From positions 372,001-436,000 of the forward strand of contig CAYULW010000002.1 of assembly GCA_964445815.1 (NCBI GenBank): DNA of 64,000 nt, given 5' to 3'. Within the stretch, counting starts at the first letter, position 1; each line of letters opens with the position of its first letter. The position numbers and the translations under genes were made by a program. Below, piece by piece: positions 1 to 9,174 of this stretch. The notes beneath the pieces are model-generated. The model worked only from the letters and a program-made list of their open reading frames with translations, had not been told where the DNA came from and made no database searches. Source of the DNA: CAYULW01 sp964445815. Its GTDB lineage: Bacteria > Bacteroidota > Bacteroidia > Flavobacteriales_E > Vicingaceae.

Positions 1-823
1 CAGATTTAACTCCAAGCTTGTTTGCCGTAACCATATTAACCAAAAGAGGGCAAGGGGCATATTTGGGTTGACCGAATCCCTCATGCAATACATTGAGAAT
101 TGATAAACAAACGTCAAGTCCAATAAAGTCAGCCAATTGTAAAGGCCCCATTGGATGAGCCATTCCTAGTTTCATCACGATATCAATTTCCTGAACACCG
201 GCTACACTTTCATAAAGGCTATAAATGGCCTCATTGATCATGGGCATCAAGATGCGGTTAGCAATAAATCCGGGATAATCGTTAACCTCGACAGGCACTT
301 TATTTAACTTTTTGGAGATGTCCATAATGGTATTCGTTACTTCATCAGAAGTAGCATACCCTCTAATGATCTCTACCAATTTCATAATTGGAACCGGATT
401 CATGAAGTGCATGCCAATCACTTTATCCGGCCTGTTGGTGACAGATGCAATTTTAGTGATCGATATGGACGATGTATTTGATGCTAAAATCACATTTTCT
501 TTGGTTAATTGATCTAAGTCTCTAAAAATTTTAAGTTTCAGGTCAATGTTCTCAGTTGCTGCTTCTACTACTAATTCAGCATTTTCAACGCCTGACTTAA
601 GATCGGTAAAAGTGTTTAGATTATTAAGCGTATTGCTTTTGTCTGACTCTGTAATGGCCTCTTTCTTGACTAAACGATCCAGGTTTTTGTCAATTGTGTT
701 CAATGCCTTATCTAAGGCGTCTTGAGAAACATCAATCAATGCAACAGAGTATCCAAACTGTGCGAAAGTATGAGCGATTCCGTTTCCCATGGTTCCTGCA
801 CCAATAACTGCAATATTTTTCAT
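1..823 (-). CDS. 3-hydroxybutyryl-CoA dehydrogenase (C-terminus cut by window edge)
   Basis: NAD-dependent oxidation or reduction of 3-hydroxyacyl-CoA, used in beta-oxidation or butyrate/PHB-type metabolism; cytoplasmic. Reading from the ATG at 821-823 gives 274 residues that stay open to the left edge. The Rossmann motif GAGTMGNGIAHTF lies at residues 8-20. ASNTSSISITKI (about 115-125) is the conserved serine region, GMHFMNPVP (about 138-145) carries the catalytic His, and PGFIANR (about 184-190) the conserved Asn. The family is usually about 295 aa, so only some 20 C-terminal residues should be missing. The following minus-strand exopolysaccharide gene lies upstream and is functionally unrelated. 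Confidence 0.95.
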   Translation of the reverse strand, partial: MKNIAVIGAGTMGNGIAHTFAQFGYSVALIDVSQDALDKALNTIDKNLDRLVKKEAITESDKSNTLNNLNTFTDLKSGVENAELVVEAATENIDLKLKIFRDLDQLTKENVILASNTSSISITKIASVTNRPDKVIGMHFMNPVPIMKLVEIIRGYATSDEVTNTIMDISKKLNKVPVEVNDYPGFIANRILMPMINEAIYSLYESVAGVQEIDIVMKLGMAHPMGPLQLADFIGLDVCLSILNVLHEGFGQPKYAPCPLLVNMVTANKLGVKS

Positions 824-881
824 CTTGAAATGTGTTGTTTTTTGAAGTTCAAAAGTAGTGAATGAGTAAAGATTTATAAAA

Positions 882-2297
882 CTATTTTCCCCTTCCTTGT
901 ACGACGATTAGTATTGTATAAATCAATATTTTAAAGTCTACAAGCAAAGACATGTTTTCAATATAGAGGATGTCGAATTTAAGGCGCTCAACCATTTGAT
1001 CTACATTTTCAGCATAACCGTATTTGACTTGTCCCCATGAAGTAATTCCCGGGCGGACTTTCAGTAAATGGTTGTAATGAGAAGCTTTTTCAACAATCTT
1101 TTCTATAAAAAACTGACGTTCGGGTCTGGGGCCAACTAAAGACATGTCTCCGACTAAAACATTGTAAAACTGGGGAATTTCGTCTAGCCTTGTCTTGCGC
1201 ATGAAGCGACCGAACTTTGTAATTCTGGGGTCTCTTTCACTTGACAAGGCAGGCCCTGCCTTTTCAGCATCAACATACATGGATCTGAATTTATGAATCA
1301 TAAAAGGTTTACCATGTATGCCTATTCTTTCTTGAGAGAAAATAATGGGACCGGGAGTCGTGAACTTTACTATAAGGCCAACAACCAAGAAAAGCGGGAA
1401 AAAGAAGATCAGAACAAACAAGGCAGCGAGTATATCTATCGCCCTTTTGATGGTTTGCTGCCAGGCGGGCATGATCTCTCTGTTGATAATGATTAATGGT
1501 GCTCCGAATATGGAGCTCATTCGCACTGAGCCGGATAAAATATCATACATGTCAGGAATGACTTTGATCAAAACATTCAGACCTTCCAGTTCACCGATAA
1601 TGTTCTCAAGGCTTTCATGTTCGGAAGATTCGATGGCTATAATGGCCTCTTCTACAGCATATTCATCAACAATGGATTTGAGTTCCTTGGCTTTGCCCAG
1701 AAAGGGGAGGTGCTTTTCAACCGGATATTTTTCTTTGCGATTCACTCTCACAAAACCCACAAACTTATTGCCGTAAGATTTGCGTTCTTTTTCCATCTCA
1801 AGAAAGAGTTCCATTGCTTTTTGACTAGATCCTATAATGATGGTATTGAAACCAATTTGCCGGTTTTGAATTCTGTAGACCGTTCTACTCGTCAATAAGA
1901 AGCGCAATAAGTAAGTAAATACAAAGTGAAAAAACAGAATGTAGAGATAGGACAGGTAATAATCTTGGTAAGTCTTGATTTCATCATCAAGTATAAATAC
2001 AAAGAAAAGCAGGGTACAGCCTAAGATAGAACTGGTGAGTGTTTGTCCCAATTCTTTTAATCTTGACTTTCTGTACACACTTTTGTAAAAACCCGAGGCG
2101 GCATAAAGTAAAATCCAGGCTGTGGGAATGGCAATAAGTCCAATGTAAAAATTAGAATCGTAGTCCACAGGAATTTCGTAACCAAATTTTTCGGGCTCAA
2201 GGTAGACCTTCCTGAATCGATAGAACAAGAACCATGCAGTAAAGGCTGCAAAGAAATCGCCAAGTATGTACTTAAGTGTTTGTAGTCGTTTATTCAT
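882..2297 (-). CDS. Exopolysaccharide polyprenyl-phosphate sugar phosphotransferase (WcaJ/CpsE-like)
   Basis: Transfers a sugar-1-phosphate from a nucleotide sugar to undecaprenyl phosphate, the first step of a surface polysaccharide repeat unit; inner membrane. The 471-aa protein has several N-terminal membrane segments, a CoA-binding-like Rossmann part (about 145-255), another membrane helix (about 285-310) and a C-terminal sugar transferase domain with FSQERIG, KFRSM, RLDEIPQFYNVL and SLVGPRPE. Length and order fit the family. Its ATG overlaps the stop of the upstream lipoprotein gene (TAATG at 2295-2299), so the two are probably translationally coupled. The exact sugar cannot be told from sequence. 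Confidence 0.93.
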   Translation of the reverse strand: MNKRLQTLKYILGDFFAAFTAWFLFYRFRKVYLEPEKFGYEIPVDYDSNFYIGLIAIPTAWILLYAASGFYKSVYRKSRLKELGQTLTSSILGCTLLFFVFILDDEIKTYQDYYLSYLYILFFHFVFTYLLRFLLTSRTVYRIQNRQIGFNTIIIGSSQKAMELFLEMEKERKSYGNKFVGFVRVNRKEKYPVEKHLPFLGKAKELKSIVDEYAVEEAIIAIESSEHESLENIIGELEGLNVLIKVIPDMYDILSGSVRMSSIFGAPLIIINREIMPAWQQTIKRAIDILAALFVLIFFFPLFLVVGLIVKFTTPGPIIFSQERIGIHGKPFMIHKFRSMYVDAEKAGPALSSERDPRITKFGRFMRKTRLDEIPQFYNVLVGDMSLVGPRPERQFFIEKIVEKASHYNHLLKVRPGITSWGQVKYGYAENVDQMVERLKFDILYIENMSLLVDFKILIYTILIVVQGRGK

Positions 2298-3148
2298 TAA
2301 AAATGAACCAGTTTCACATTATCAACATCTAGTTCTCCGATTTGATCGGAAGGTTTAGTATAACCAATGGCAATATTAAAATTTATTGCCGAAGGCAACG
2401 AATTAATTACCTCATCTAATTGAATATATATTTTATTCCACGATGATTTTGGCCTCAGGTTAATGACAGGAATTTGAATGCTCTTATTGTCTGCATATAC
2501 ACTAACTACAACATCATGGGTGCATTTATAATTCATTTCTAAATAAATATCAGAACCGTTTCTGGGTATTTGATGGAAGGTTGGAGTAAATGCTTCAAAA
2601 AAAGTTTCGCCTTGCTCTAAGCGGGCCAAACCTGAAGATGTACCTTCAAAAACATCGGATGTGGAATTTCTAATGAAATTTGTTTGGCTGTTGTCATTGT
2701 ATTCAAAGTTAATTCCACTTTCAAAGTTCTCTCCTGACCAGGGTGTATCAAAAACTGCAATGGATTTATATTCTACTACAGGCTCAAGTCGGTACTCTTG
2801 ATCTGGGACTAAAGTAGTGTCTAATTCATAAAAGTCATAGAAGGGATACCTGGTTCTGTTGTTAGACATCCCGCTTATAAAGACGCCGGCACTGATTTTT
2901 ATGTTGACGTTTCCGGTCCTTTGAACCGGAATAACTGCAGGGAGCTCGAAAGAGCCAATTAAAACACTATTTACAAACACCCAAGCATCAGTAATCTGAT
3001 CGCTTGATGAACCTTCAACAGAACTGTTAATTTTTACATTAATATCATCGATAATAAGATAAGCAGGAACAATGGCCTTTTGGTCATCCTTATCGCAAGA
3101 GATAAAGCATAAAAAAAACAGAGTAAAAATGAATTGGTAGTACTTCAT
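2297..3148 (-). CDS. Putative lipoprotein of unknown function
   Basis: Predicted 283-aa lipoprotein starting at the ATG at 3146-3148 (MKYYQFIFTLFFLCFISC), with a hydrophobic signal ending in the lipobox-like FISC at the Cys. A TTG 15 bases upstream is less likely because it would lengthen the signal with hydrophilic residues. The rest is beta-rich. The second half (about 150-280) reads like a carbohydrate-binding or jelly-roll fold, as in DUF4493-like Bacteroidota proteins, but I do not recognise the family firmly. The stop codon overlaps the start of the sugar transferase gene, suggesting a joint role at the cell surface. Confidence 0.75.
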   Translation of the reverse strand: MKYYQFIFTLFFLCFISCDKDDQKAIVPAYLIIDDINVKINSSVEGSSSDQITDAWVFVNSVLIGSFELPAVIPVQRTGNVNIKISAGVFISGMSNNRTRYPFYDFYELDTTLVPDQEYRLEPVVEYKSIAVFDTPWSGENFESGINFEYNDNSQTNFIRNSTSDVFEGTSSGLARLEQGETFFEAFTPTFHQIPRNGSDIYLEMNYKCTHDVVVSVYADNKSIQIPVINLRPKSSWNKIYIQLDEVINSLPSAINFNIAIGYTKPSDQIGELDVDNVKLVHF

Positions 3149-3196
3149 ATGAGTATAACCCAATAAAACGACTTTTTGTGTTGATTTATTGTGATT

Positions 3197-4186
3197 TTAA
3201 ACAGAAAAATTTTCGTGGGTCAAATTTAACTTTTCTATGATTTGATGCGCCACATCTAACGCATTATATCCGTCGTGAATAGTTACTGCAGGTGATGTGT
3301 TGTTTTGTATTGAGAATGAAAAAGATGATAATTCTTCTTTGATGGCATTGTTGGGTTCAATGTCAGGTTTTTCAAAATAAATCTCTTTTTGACCCTTGCC
3401 TTTCCCCAGATCTATTGTTACAGATAAAGGATCCGGCTCACCTTCAACCTCTGAAAGTCGAACAATCTCAGATTCCTTTTCTAAGAAATCAATAGAAACA
3501 TAGGCATCCTTTTGAAATACTCTTGTTTTGCGCATGTTTTTGAGCGATATTCTACTTGCCGTAAGGTTAGCCACCGCACCATTATCAAACTCTATGCGCG
3601 CATTGGCAATATCAGGGCTCTCGCTCACAACAGCCACTCCGCTTGCACTTATTTTTCTCACATTGCTTTTCACAATGCTTAGAATGATATCAAGATCATG
3701 GATCATTAAATCCAATACTACTGAGACATCAGTACCTCTCGGGTTAAACTGTGCCAGACGGTGCGTTTCAATAAACATGGGATGTTTAATGTATTCTTTA
3801 GATGCAATAAAGGCAGGATTGAATCGCTCAACATGGCCAACTTGAACTTTTACATCTGCTTCTTCTGCAAGCTGAATCAACTGACGAGCTTCTTCTACAG
3901 TATTGGTGATGGGTTTTTCAATAAAAACGTGCTTTGATTTTTTTATGGCCTTAACCGCGCAATCAAAATGAGACAGGGTAGGGGTTACAATATCAACAAC
4001 ATCTACCATTTCAAGTAATTCATCAATACTGCTAAAAGATTTGGTTTTAAATTCTTTAGCAACAGAATCAGCCGCATCCTGATCCGGGTCATAAAAACCT
4101 ATCAATTCAAAACTATCAATTTCCTGAAGCAATCGGATGTGAATTTTTCCCAAGTGGCCTGCACCTAAAACACCAATTTTTAGCAT
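3197..4186 (-). CDS. Gfo/Idh/MocA family NAD(P)-dependent oxidoreductase
   Basis: Cytoplasmic sugar or cyclitol dehydrogenase-type enzyme, 329 aa from the ATG at 4184-4186 (MLKIGVLGAGHLGKIH). A TTG 21 bases further up would add only MLKKYIK. The N-terminal Rossmann fold has GAGHLG at about residues 8-13, and EKPITNT at about 90-96 is the EKP motif of the family. LDLMIHDLDI in the central part carries the conserved His/Asp region. It sits upstream of the lipoprotein and sugar transferase genes on the same strand, so a part in nucleotide-sugar or polysaccharide metabolism is possible. The substrate is unknown. Confidence 0.9.
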   Translation of the reverse strand: MLKIGVLGAGHLGKIHIRLLQEIDSFELIGFYDPDQDAADSVAKEFKTKSFSSIDELLEMVDVVDIVTPTLSHFDCAVKAIKKSKHVFIEKPITNTVEEARQLIQLAEEADVKVQVGHVERFNPAFIASKEYIKHPMFIETHRLAQFNPRGTDVSVVLDLMIHDLDIILSIVKSNVRKISASGVAVVSESPDIANARIEFDNGAVANLTASRISLKNMRKTRVFQKDAYVSIDFLEKESEIVRLSEVEGEPDPLSVTIDLGKGKGQKEIYFEKPDIEPNNAIKEELSSFSFSIQNNTSPAVTIHDGYNALDVAHQIIEKLNLTHENFSV

Positions 4187-4324
4187 TTTAATATATTTTT
4201 TTAACAAATGTAAATTTCCAATCTTTAAACTCGGTTAAAGTGCTTTTGGTTTGTCAACATTGTATTATTAATAAGCTAAACGACGGGTGATGGTCCAGAA
4301 GTTTTTATTCTTTTTTTTTGTAGC

Positions 4325-4975
4325 GTGCAAGATTTATTTCGCCATAAAGGTTTACGGAAGAAGTTGGTGACTTTACTCGAAGAGAAAGGCATTGACGATA
4401 CAAAGGTTTTAAATGCCATGATGAAAATTCCAAGGCATTTTTTTATGGATACTGCTTTTATCAACTTTGCGTATCAGGACAAGGCTTTTCCGATAGGAGC
4501 CGACCAGACAATATCACAACCGTATACGGTGGCTTTTCAATCTCAACTGCTTCAATTAAAAACCGGAGAAAAGGTACTTGAAATTGGAACAGGAAGTGCT
4601 TATCAAACCTGTGTGCTTGCAGAAATGGGCGCAAAAGTATTTAGCATAGAAAGGCATAGAAGTCTACATTTAAAGGCCAAGAAAAGATTAGATGAAATGG
4701 GCTACAGGGCAAAGCTCTTTTTTGGTGACGGATATGAAGGATTGCCAACTTTTGCACCTTTTGATAAGATCATCATTACCGCTGCTGCTCCAATTGTTCC
4801 GGAGACTTTAAAGAAGCAACTGAAAACAGGAGGTTGGATTGTTATTCCTCATGGAGAAGGCGATTCTCAAACCATGCTTAGAATTAAAAAAATTGGAGAA
4901 AATCAATTTGAACAGGAAGAGTTTGGAGAATTTAGTTTTGTACCTCTATTGAAAGATAAATCTTTTAAGAGTTAA
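4325..4975 (+). CDS. pcm: Protein-L-isoaspartate O-methyltransferase
   Basis: Repairs isoaspartyl residues in damaged proteins with S-adenosylmethionine; cytoplasmic. The 216-aa product has the family layout: KVPRHFF-like region (IPRHFFMD), FPIGADQTISQPYTVA, the SAM motif EIGTGSAYQTCVLAE, IERH, and FGDGYEGLP followed by FDKIIITAAAP. It reads from a GTG at 4325; the first in-frame ATG lies about 30 codons in and would remove the conserved HKGLRKKLV region. A T-rich run just before the GTG gives no Shine-Dalgarno sequence. Transcribed divergently from the oxidoreductase gene. Confidence 0.95.
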   Translation: MQDLFRHKGLRKKLVTLLEEKGIDDTKVLNAMMKIPRHFFMDTAFINFAYQDKAFPIGADQTISQPYTVAFQSQLLQLKTGEKVLEIGTGSAYQTCVLAEMGAKVFSIERHRSLHLKAKKRLDEMGYRAKLFFGDGYEGLPTFAPFDKIIITAAAPIVPETLKKQLKTGGWIVIPHGEGDSQTMLRIKKIGENQFEQEEFGEFSFVPLLKDKSFKS

Positions 4976-5021
4976 ACAATAAGTCCTCAATAATGATGTT
5001 ATTTGTTCTAAATTAAATTTC

Positions 5022-5768
5022 ATGACCTCAAAATTTTTAATGTTAAGCCTTTCTGTTTCACTGATCGTTTTCAGTGTTTCAGCTCAAGAAGTGAATCAAG
5101 AATTGAAACCTAAAGCCGGTGATTTTGGTGTAAGTATCCTCGTTAATGGCTTAATTGATAATGTGAATCTAGAAAGTTTTGATAACCAATACGGTCAAAA
5201 TATTTTATTGGGCAAGTATTATTTAAAAGATGATTTTGTATTGAGAATTGGCTTTGGTTTTGACCTTGACTATGCCAAAAGAGAGTTGGCAGATAGCGTT
5301 GGAACTACTCTGGTAAAGCGGGACTCCTCATTTAGTCAATACCGTATTAACATAGGAGGAGGGATAGAAAAACATTTTAGCGGCTCAAAACGTCTTGATC
5401 CTTATGTGTTTTCGCAATTGGACCTGACTTTTATTGGTAAGTCAACAGGAAAGATCAATACTTCAATTGAATCTAAAGCGGGTACTGATCGAACAGAAAG
5501 AACAATTAAAGCAGATGGTGGAATAGGTTTTGGATTAACTACAGGAGGTGGTTTTAATTATTTCTTAGCCCCCCGATTCAGCTTAGGTACGGAGTTGGGT
5601 TTGCAAATCTTCTACTCCAGTGTGGGAGGGAAAATAACAGATAATACTGTAAATACACCGCTCAATGGCAGTAGTACAACGACTTTCATTTCCAGAGACG
5701 ATCAGACCAATGAAGCAATGATTGATGTGCAACCGAATGCAATCATCAATTTGTCGTACTTCTTTTAA
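5022..5768 (+). CDS. Outer-membrane beta-barrel protein
   Basis: 248-aa secreted protein. A signal peptide (residues 1-21, ending VSAQE) is followed by alternating amphipathic strands with aromatic residues, typical of the OmpW/OmpA-like beta-barrel superfamily of Bacteroidota. It ends in INLSYFF, a terminal aromatic residue as expected for outer-membrane insertion. No catalytic motif was seen, so it is likely structural or a small-molecule channel; the exact family is not recognised. It follows pcm by 46 bases and may share its transcript. Confidence 0.8.
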   Translation: MTSKFLMLSLSVSLIVFSVSAQEVNQELKPKAGDFGVSILVNGLIDNVNLESFDNQYGQNILLGKYYLKDDFVLRIGFGFDLDYAKRELADSVGTTLVKRDSSFSQYRINIGGGIEKHFSGSKRLDPYVFSQLDLTFIGKSTGKINTSIESKAGTDRTERTIKADGGIGFGLTTGGGFNYFLAPRFSLGTELGLQIFYSSVGGKITDNTVNTPLNGSSTTTFISRDDQTNEAMIDVQPNAIINLSYFF

Positions 5769-5788
5769 AAAACAATTTTTCTTAGTCT

Positions 5789-5796
5789 TATCTTTG
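5789..5796 (+). promoter_or_regulatory. -7 promoter element TATCTTTG
   Basis: A perfect match to the Bacteroidota -7 consensus TAnnTTTG lies only 4 bases before the ATG at 5801. If used, transcription would begin at or just after the start codon, giving a leaderless or near-leaderless mRNA for the T9SS gene. No clear -33 TTTG element was found at ideal spacing. Confidence 0.4.
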
Positions 5797-5800
5797 GGTG

Positions 5801-8167
5801 ATGTTATTAAAACGATACTTTGCCCTTTGTTGTTTATTGGTAAGCATGGGCTTAATTGCACAGCCCTCCAGTCGTCTTGCTGTAGATTCAGTAGCTCATT
5901 TCAGATACAACGGAATTGGATTGAATGACATTTGGGGTTATGTTGACTCTGCCGGGAATGAGTACGCCTTAGTGGGAAAAACCAATGGCTTGTCTATAGT
6001 TAATGTTACAGACACCAACAATCTGGTAGAAATTTTTGCAGATACAGGTGCCATATCTATCTGGAGAGACATTAAAACCTGGGGCAACTATGCCTATGTT
6101 ACTAATGAGTCTTCAGGTGGTTTGGCCATTTATGATCTTTCTACTCTTCCGGACAGTGTAAAAAGTACGACATACTTTACCGGAGTAAATTATGCCGTAA
6201 ATTCTGCGCACAATATTTATATCGATGAAAATGGGGTGGCCTACTTGTTTGGTTCCAACCATGCCAATGGCTCTTTTGGAACGATCATGTTAGATGTCGC
6301 AACGAACCCCGGTCAACCGATAGAGTTAGGCTTCTTTGACAGCTTGTACTTGCATGATGGATATGCAAGGGGAGATACCTTGTACGGAAGTGCCGTGAAC
6401 GATGGCTTATTGCTGATCATTGATGTTTCCAACAAGTCCAATCCCCGAATTGTAGGATCTAAAGTGACACCAAATAACTTTACTCACAATGCCTGGCTTT
6501 CTGATAATTCAAAAGTCATTTTTACAACAGATGAAGTCTCAGGAGCATACATTGCAGCTTATGATGTGAGCAATCCATTTAATGTTAAGGATTTGGATCG
6601 ATTGCGTTCAAGAAATACCGTGAGTGCAATCCCCCATAACACTCATGTTTTAAATGACTTTTTAGTGACCTCTTATTACACTTTGGGTTTATCAATCGTA
6701 GATGCAAACAAGCCGGACAATCTCATTGAGGTTGGATATTACGATACCTATCCATACTCTAATGGGACGGGGTTTAATGGCAATTGGGGGGCATATCCTT
6801 TCTTGCCCTCGGGTTTGATTTTAGTTTCTGATCGTGGTGAAGGACTTTTTGTATTGAGATCAAGCTATAAAAGAGCCTCTTACTTGGAAGGTTCGGTGAA
6901 GGACTGTCAAGGAGCTGCCATTCCTCAGGCTAATATTACCATTGAAGGCAGTGAACATCGTGAGGTTAGCAATCTTTTGGGTAATTACAAGTCAGGGACT
7001 CCGGAAGACGGTTATAAGAAAGTCACAATTACGGCCAATGGCTATCAAACAAGAGTCTACGATAGTATTTTATTTACAAGAGCTCAGGTGAGCGTCTTGA
7101 ATGCCGAATTAATAAGAGATACGGCAAATTGGTTGATTCAAATCAAAGATCACAACGGAAAAGCCCTTTCTAAGGCGGAAGTGAAACTGGAAGGTTCAGA
7201 TACAAGCTACAGTGTGTTTACCGATACGCTTGGGCAAGCTAGCTTAGAAAGCTATGATTTTAAGGATTACTCTCTCAATGTTTCCAAATGGGGTTATTTA
7301 TCCATTTGTGACACTCCGATTACTTTCTCTTGTCAAAATTTAAATCCATTATTGAATTTGCCCATCGGTTATGAAGATCCATTCAATATGGATTTAGGGT
7401 GGACTGTTCAAGGGAATGATAGCATTGGAGCTTGGGTTAGAGATGTTCCGATTCCTACCATAGATCAGTTTTCAATAGCCAATCCAAGTCTGGATTTTCA
7501 AAATGACTGTGGAGAACAAGCTTATGTAACAGGAAATCAGGGAGGCCTAGCCTCTTCGTCTGATTTAGATGGTGTAACATCTTTATTTAGTCCGAGGCTT
7601 GATTTATCAGCTTATGCGAATCCGATAATCAATTTCTATACTTGGTTCTATAATTCTGGTTCAAGCCCTAATGACTATTTAGAGGTCAGTATTATTGATT
7701 CGTCAAATGCAAGAATAGTACTGGATACCATTGATCTATCAAACCAACAATTGGGTTGGCAATTGCGTTCGTATAGAATAATGAATTATGTGAATTCCGT
7801 TTCTTCTGTGAGAAGCATTGAGTTTAAAGCTGAAGATTTAGCTCCGGATCATGTTCTTGAAGTAGGCATTGATTATTTTTACGTAAGAGAGGGGATACTT
7901 TCCGAACTAAATGAAGAAACCCGAAGAAGCGAAGAAATAGCGATTTATCCCAACCCTTTTGACACATATCTAAACTATGACATAAAAGAGTCGGCATTGG
8001 AGTATGATGAAGTTTTGATTACGAGTGCGATTGGCAAAGTGGTTTATCAGGCGAAAATCAGAGGTGAGAAAGGGACAATTGAACTCGGTCCATTGCCTTC
8101 AGGTATTTATTTTGTTCATTTTCAGACTGAGCAATCAAGAAGGAGTTTGAAACTCATCAAACATTAA
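5801..8167 (+). CDS. Choice-of-anchor B / LVIVD-repeat protein with T9SS sorting domain
   Basis: Large secreted protein (788 aa from the ATG at 5801; a GTG lies directly before it). Signal peptide MLLKRYFALCCLLVSMGLIAQ. Residues about 25-365 form a beta-propeller of LVIVD-type repeats (for example GLSIVNVTDTNN, GLAIYDLSTLP, LLLIIDVSNKSNPRIVG, GLSIVDANKPDNLIEVG), as in choice-of-anchor B proteins. Carboxypeptidase-regulatory-like domains follow (SVKDCQGAAIPQANITIEG and a second near 450). The C-terminal 75 residues are a type A sorting domain (IYPNPF ... LPSGIYFVHF ... KLIKH), so export should go through T9SS to the cell surface. Its role is unknown. Confidence 0.9.
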   Translation: MLLKRYFALCCLLVSMGLIAQPSSRLAVDSVAHFRYNGIGLNDIWGYVDSAGNEYALVGKTNGLSIVNVTDTNNLVEIFADTGAISIWRDIKTWGNYAYVTNESSGGLAIYDLSTLPDSVKSTTYFTGVNYAVNSAHNIYIDENGVAYLFGSNHANGSFGTIMLDVATNPGQPIELGFFDSLYLHDGYARGDTLYGSAVNDGLLLIIDVSNKSNPRIVGSKVTPNNFTHNAWLSDNSKVIFTTDEVSGAYIAAYDVSNPFNVKDLDRLRSRNTVSAIPHNTHVLNDFLVTSYYTLGLSIVDANKPDNLIEVGYYDTYPYSNGTGFNGNWGAYPFLPSGLILVSDRGEGLFVLRSSYKRASYLEGSVKDCQGAAIPQANITIEGSEHREVSNLLGNYKSGTPEDGYKKVTITANGYQTRVYDSILFTRAQVSVLNAELIRDTANWLIQIKDHNGKALSKAEVKLEGSDTSYSVFTDTLGQASLESYDFKDYSLNVSKWGYLSICDTPITFSCQNLNPLLNLPIGYEDPFNMDLGWTVQGNDSIGAWVRDVPIPTIDQFSIANPSLDFQNDCGEQAYVTGNQGGLASSSDLDGVTSLFSPRLDLSAYANPIINFYTWFYNSGSSPNDYLEVSIIDSSNARIVLDTIDLSNQQLGWQLRSYRIMNYVNSVSSVRSIEFKAEDLAPDHVLEVGIDYFYVREGILSELNEETRRSEEIAIYPNPFDTYLNYDIKESALEYDEVLITSAIGKVVYQAKIRGEKGTIELGPLPSGIYFVHFQTEQSRRSLKLIKH

Positions 8168-8289
8168 CAAGCAACCAGTTGACTGGCTCCAAAAAGGATA
8201 AGCAGCCAGATAATGCCTTTAATTAAGAAGAACAAAAAGCCCGCCACACCGATACGCTTTAGCCATTTTCGTGTGTTTTTATTCTGCAT
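8164..8289 (-). CDS. 41-aa single-helix membrane protein
   Basis: Short gene reading MQNKNTRKWLKRIGVAGFLF at its start, then a hydrophobic stretch (about residues 14-37) and ending LVAC. The basic N-terminus and single helix fit a positive-inside small membrane protein. It begins 1 base after the exonuclease stop on the same strand and its own stop overlaps the end of the T9SS gene, which fits an operon with the exonuclease. Similar mini-proteins with the KWLKRIGVAGFLFFLIKG pattern exist in other Bacteroidota, often with no function or an erroneous alanyl-tRNA synthetase label (recalled, not checked). Confidence 0.7.
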   Translation of the reverse strand: MQNKNTRKWLKRIGVAGFLFFLIKGIIWLLILFGASQLVAC

Positions 8290-8290
8290 A

Positions 8291-8821
8291 TTAAGCCCGT
8301 CTTAATTTCTTTGCTATGACGTCTTTTTGATCTCTTTTTCGCAGTAACTTGAACAGTTCCAAGGTCGCCAATGCATCACCCTTGGCACGATGTCTTTCAT
8401 TGTTATTGATGGATAGCTCTTTGCATAAATTGCTTAAACCATAAGCCCCGATTCCCGGAATCAACAGTTTACTGAGTTCAAGAGTGCACAGTCGATTCGA
8501 ACGGAGATGATAGCCGGTCTTTTTAAATTCCATTTGGAGAAAACTGTAGTCAAATTTGATGTTGTGAGCCACAATGGTAGTATCGTTAATGAATTCCCAG
8601 ATAAAATCGGCCATCTTGCTAAATCTTGGTGCTTTAGCTGTCATGGAGTCCGTGATTCCCGTTAGTTTTTGCACATAGGGGGGAATGCTCATTTCGGGAT
8701 TGATAAGACTTTGAAACTCATCGATGATGTGCTGTCCGTCAAATTTGTAAATTGCGATTTCGGTCATTCGTCCTATCGACGCGTTACCACCTGTAGCTTC
8801 TATGTCGATGATGCAATACAA
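8291..8821 (-). CDS. DEDDh 3'-5' exonuclease, DnaQ-like
   Basis: 3'-5' exonuclease of the DNA polymerase III epsilon type, 176 aa. The acidic residues are DIEATGG (about residues 6-12), HNIKFDYSF (about 88-96) and HRAKGDALAT (about 142-151, the DEDDh His and last Asp). The start is a TTG at 8819-8821, giving MYCIIDIEATGG. This matches the usual start of the family (MYAIVDIETTGG), and the next Met (residue 19) would remove the first catalytic acid, so TTG is preferred. No fused GIY-YIG or polymerase domain is present. A 41-aa membrane protein follows in the same direction. Confidence 0.93.
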   Translation of the reverse strand: MYCIIDIEATGGNASIGRMTEIAIYKFDGQHIIDEFQSLINPEMSIPPYVQKLTGITDSMTAKAPRFSKMADFIWEFINDTTIVAHNIKFDYSFLQMEFKKTGYHLRSNRLCTLELSKLLIPGIGAYGLSNLCKELSINNNERHRAKGDALATLELFKLLRKRDQKDVIAKKLRRA

Positions 8822-8904
8822 ATTAACAATGCGATCTGTAAAAGTACAGAATATGCTTCCTTAAGAGATGCAAGAATAGTTTATTTTAGTCTAAAATTGA
8901 AACC

Positions 8905-9174
8905 ATGGCAAGTAGAAGAAAACTAAAGAAACAACTAAAAGAAGAAACCAATTCACTGATTGAAGATGCATTTATTGAGACCTTTAATGGAGATCAAAAA
9001 ATGGATAAAGTGATTGATGACTTAATCGACAAACGTTTTGAACTGATTTCGGCAATCGCCAACTATCCGAATAAGGCCAAAGGCGCAGAAATTAAAAAGC
9101 ATTTTAATGAAGTGAAGACGTCGATCCAAAAAACGGTTGAAGATTATACCAAGAAGATCGGGCACGTGAAGTAA
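8905..9174 (+). CDS. Small conserved helical protein of unknown function
   Basis: 89-aa highly charged, all-helical protein with no signal or membrane segment. The N-terminus is basic (MASRRKLKKQLKEE) and the rest looks like two or three amphipathic helices. It is translationally coupled to the Nramp-family gene (TAA/ATG overlap at 9172-9176), so it may help regulate or assemble that transporter. I do not recognise a named family. Divergent from the exonuclease gene. Confidence 0.75.
   Translation: MASRRKLKKQLKEETNSLIEDAFIETFNGDQKMDKVIDDLIDKRFELISAIANYPNKAKGAEIKKHFNEVKTSIQKTVEDYTKKIGHVK

Noticed and set aside
1293..1898. Plus-strand open frames opposite the sugar transferase gene
   Set aside because: They lie fully inside a well-supported minus-strand gene, have no family motifs, and show the residue pattern of antisense reading.
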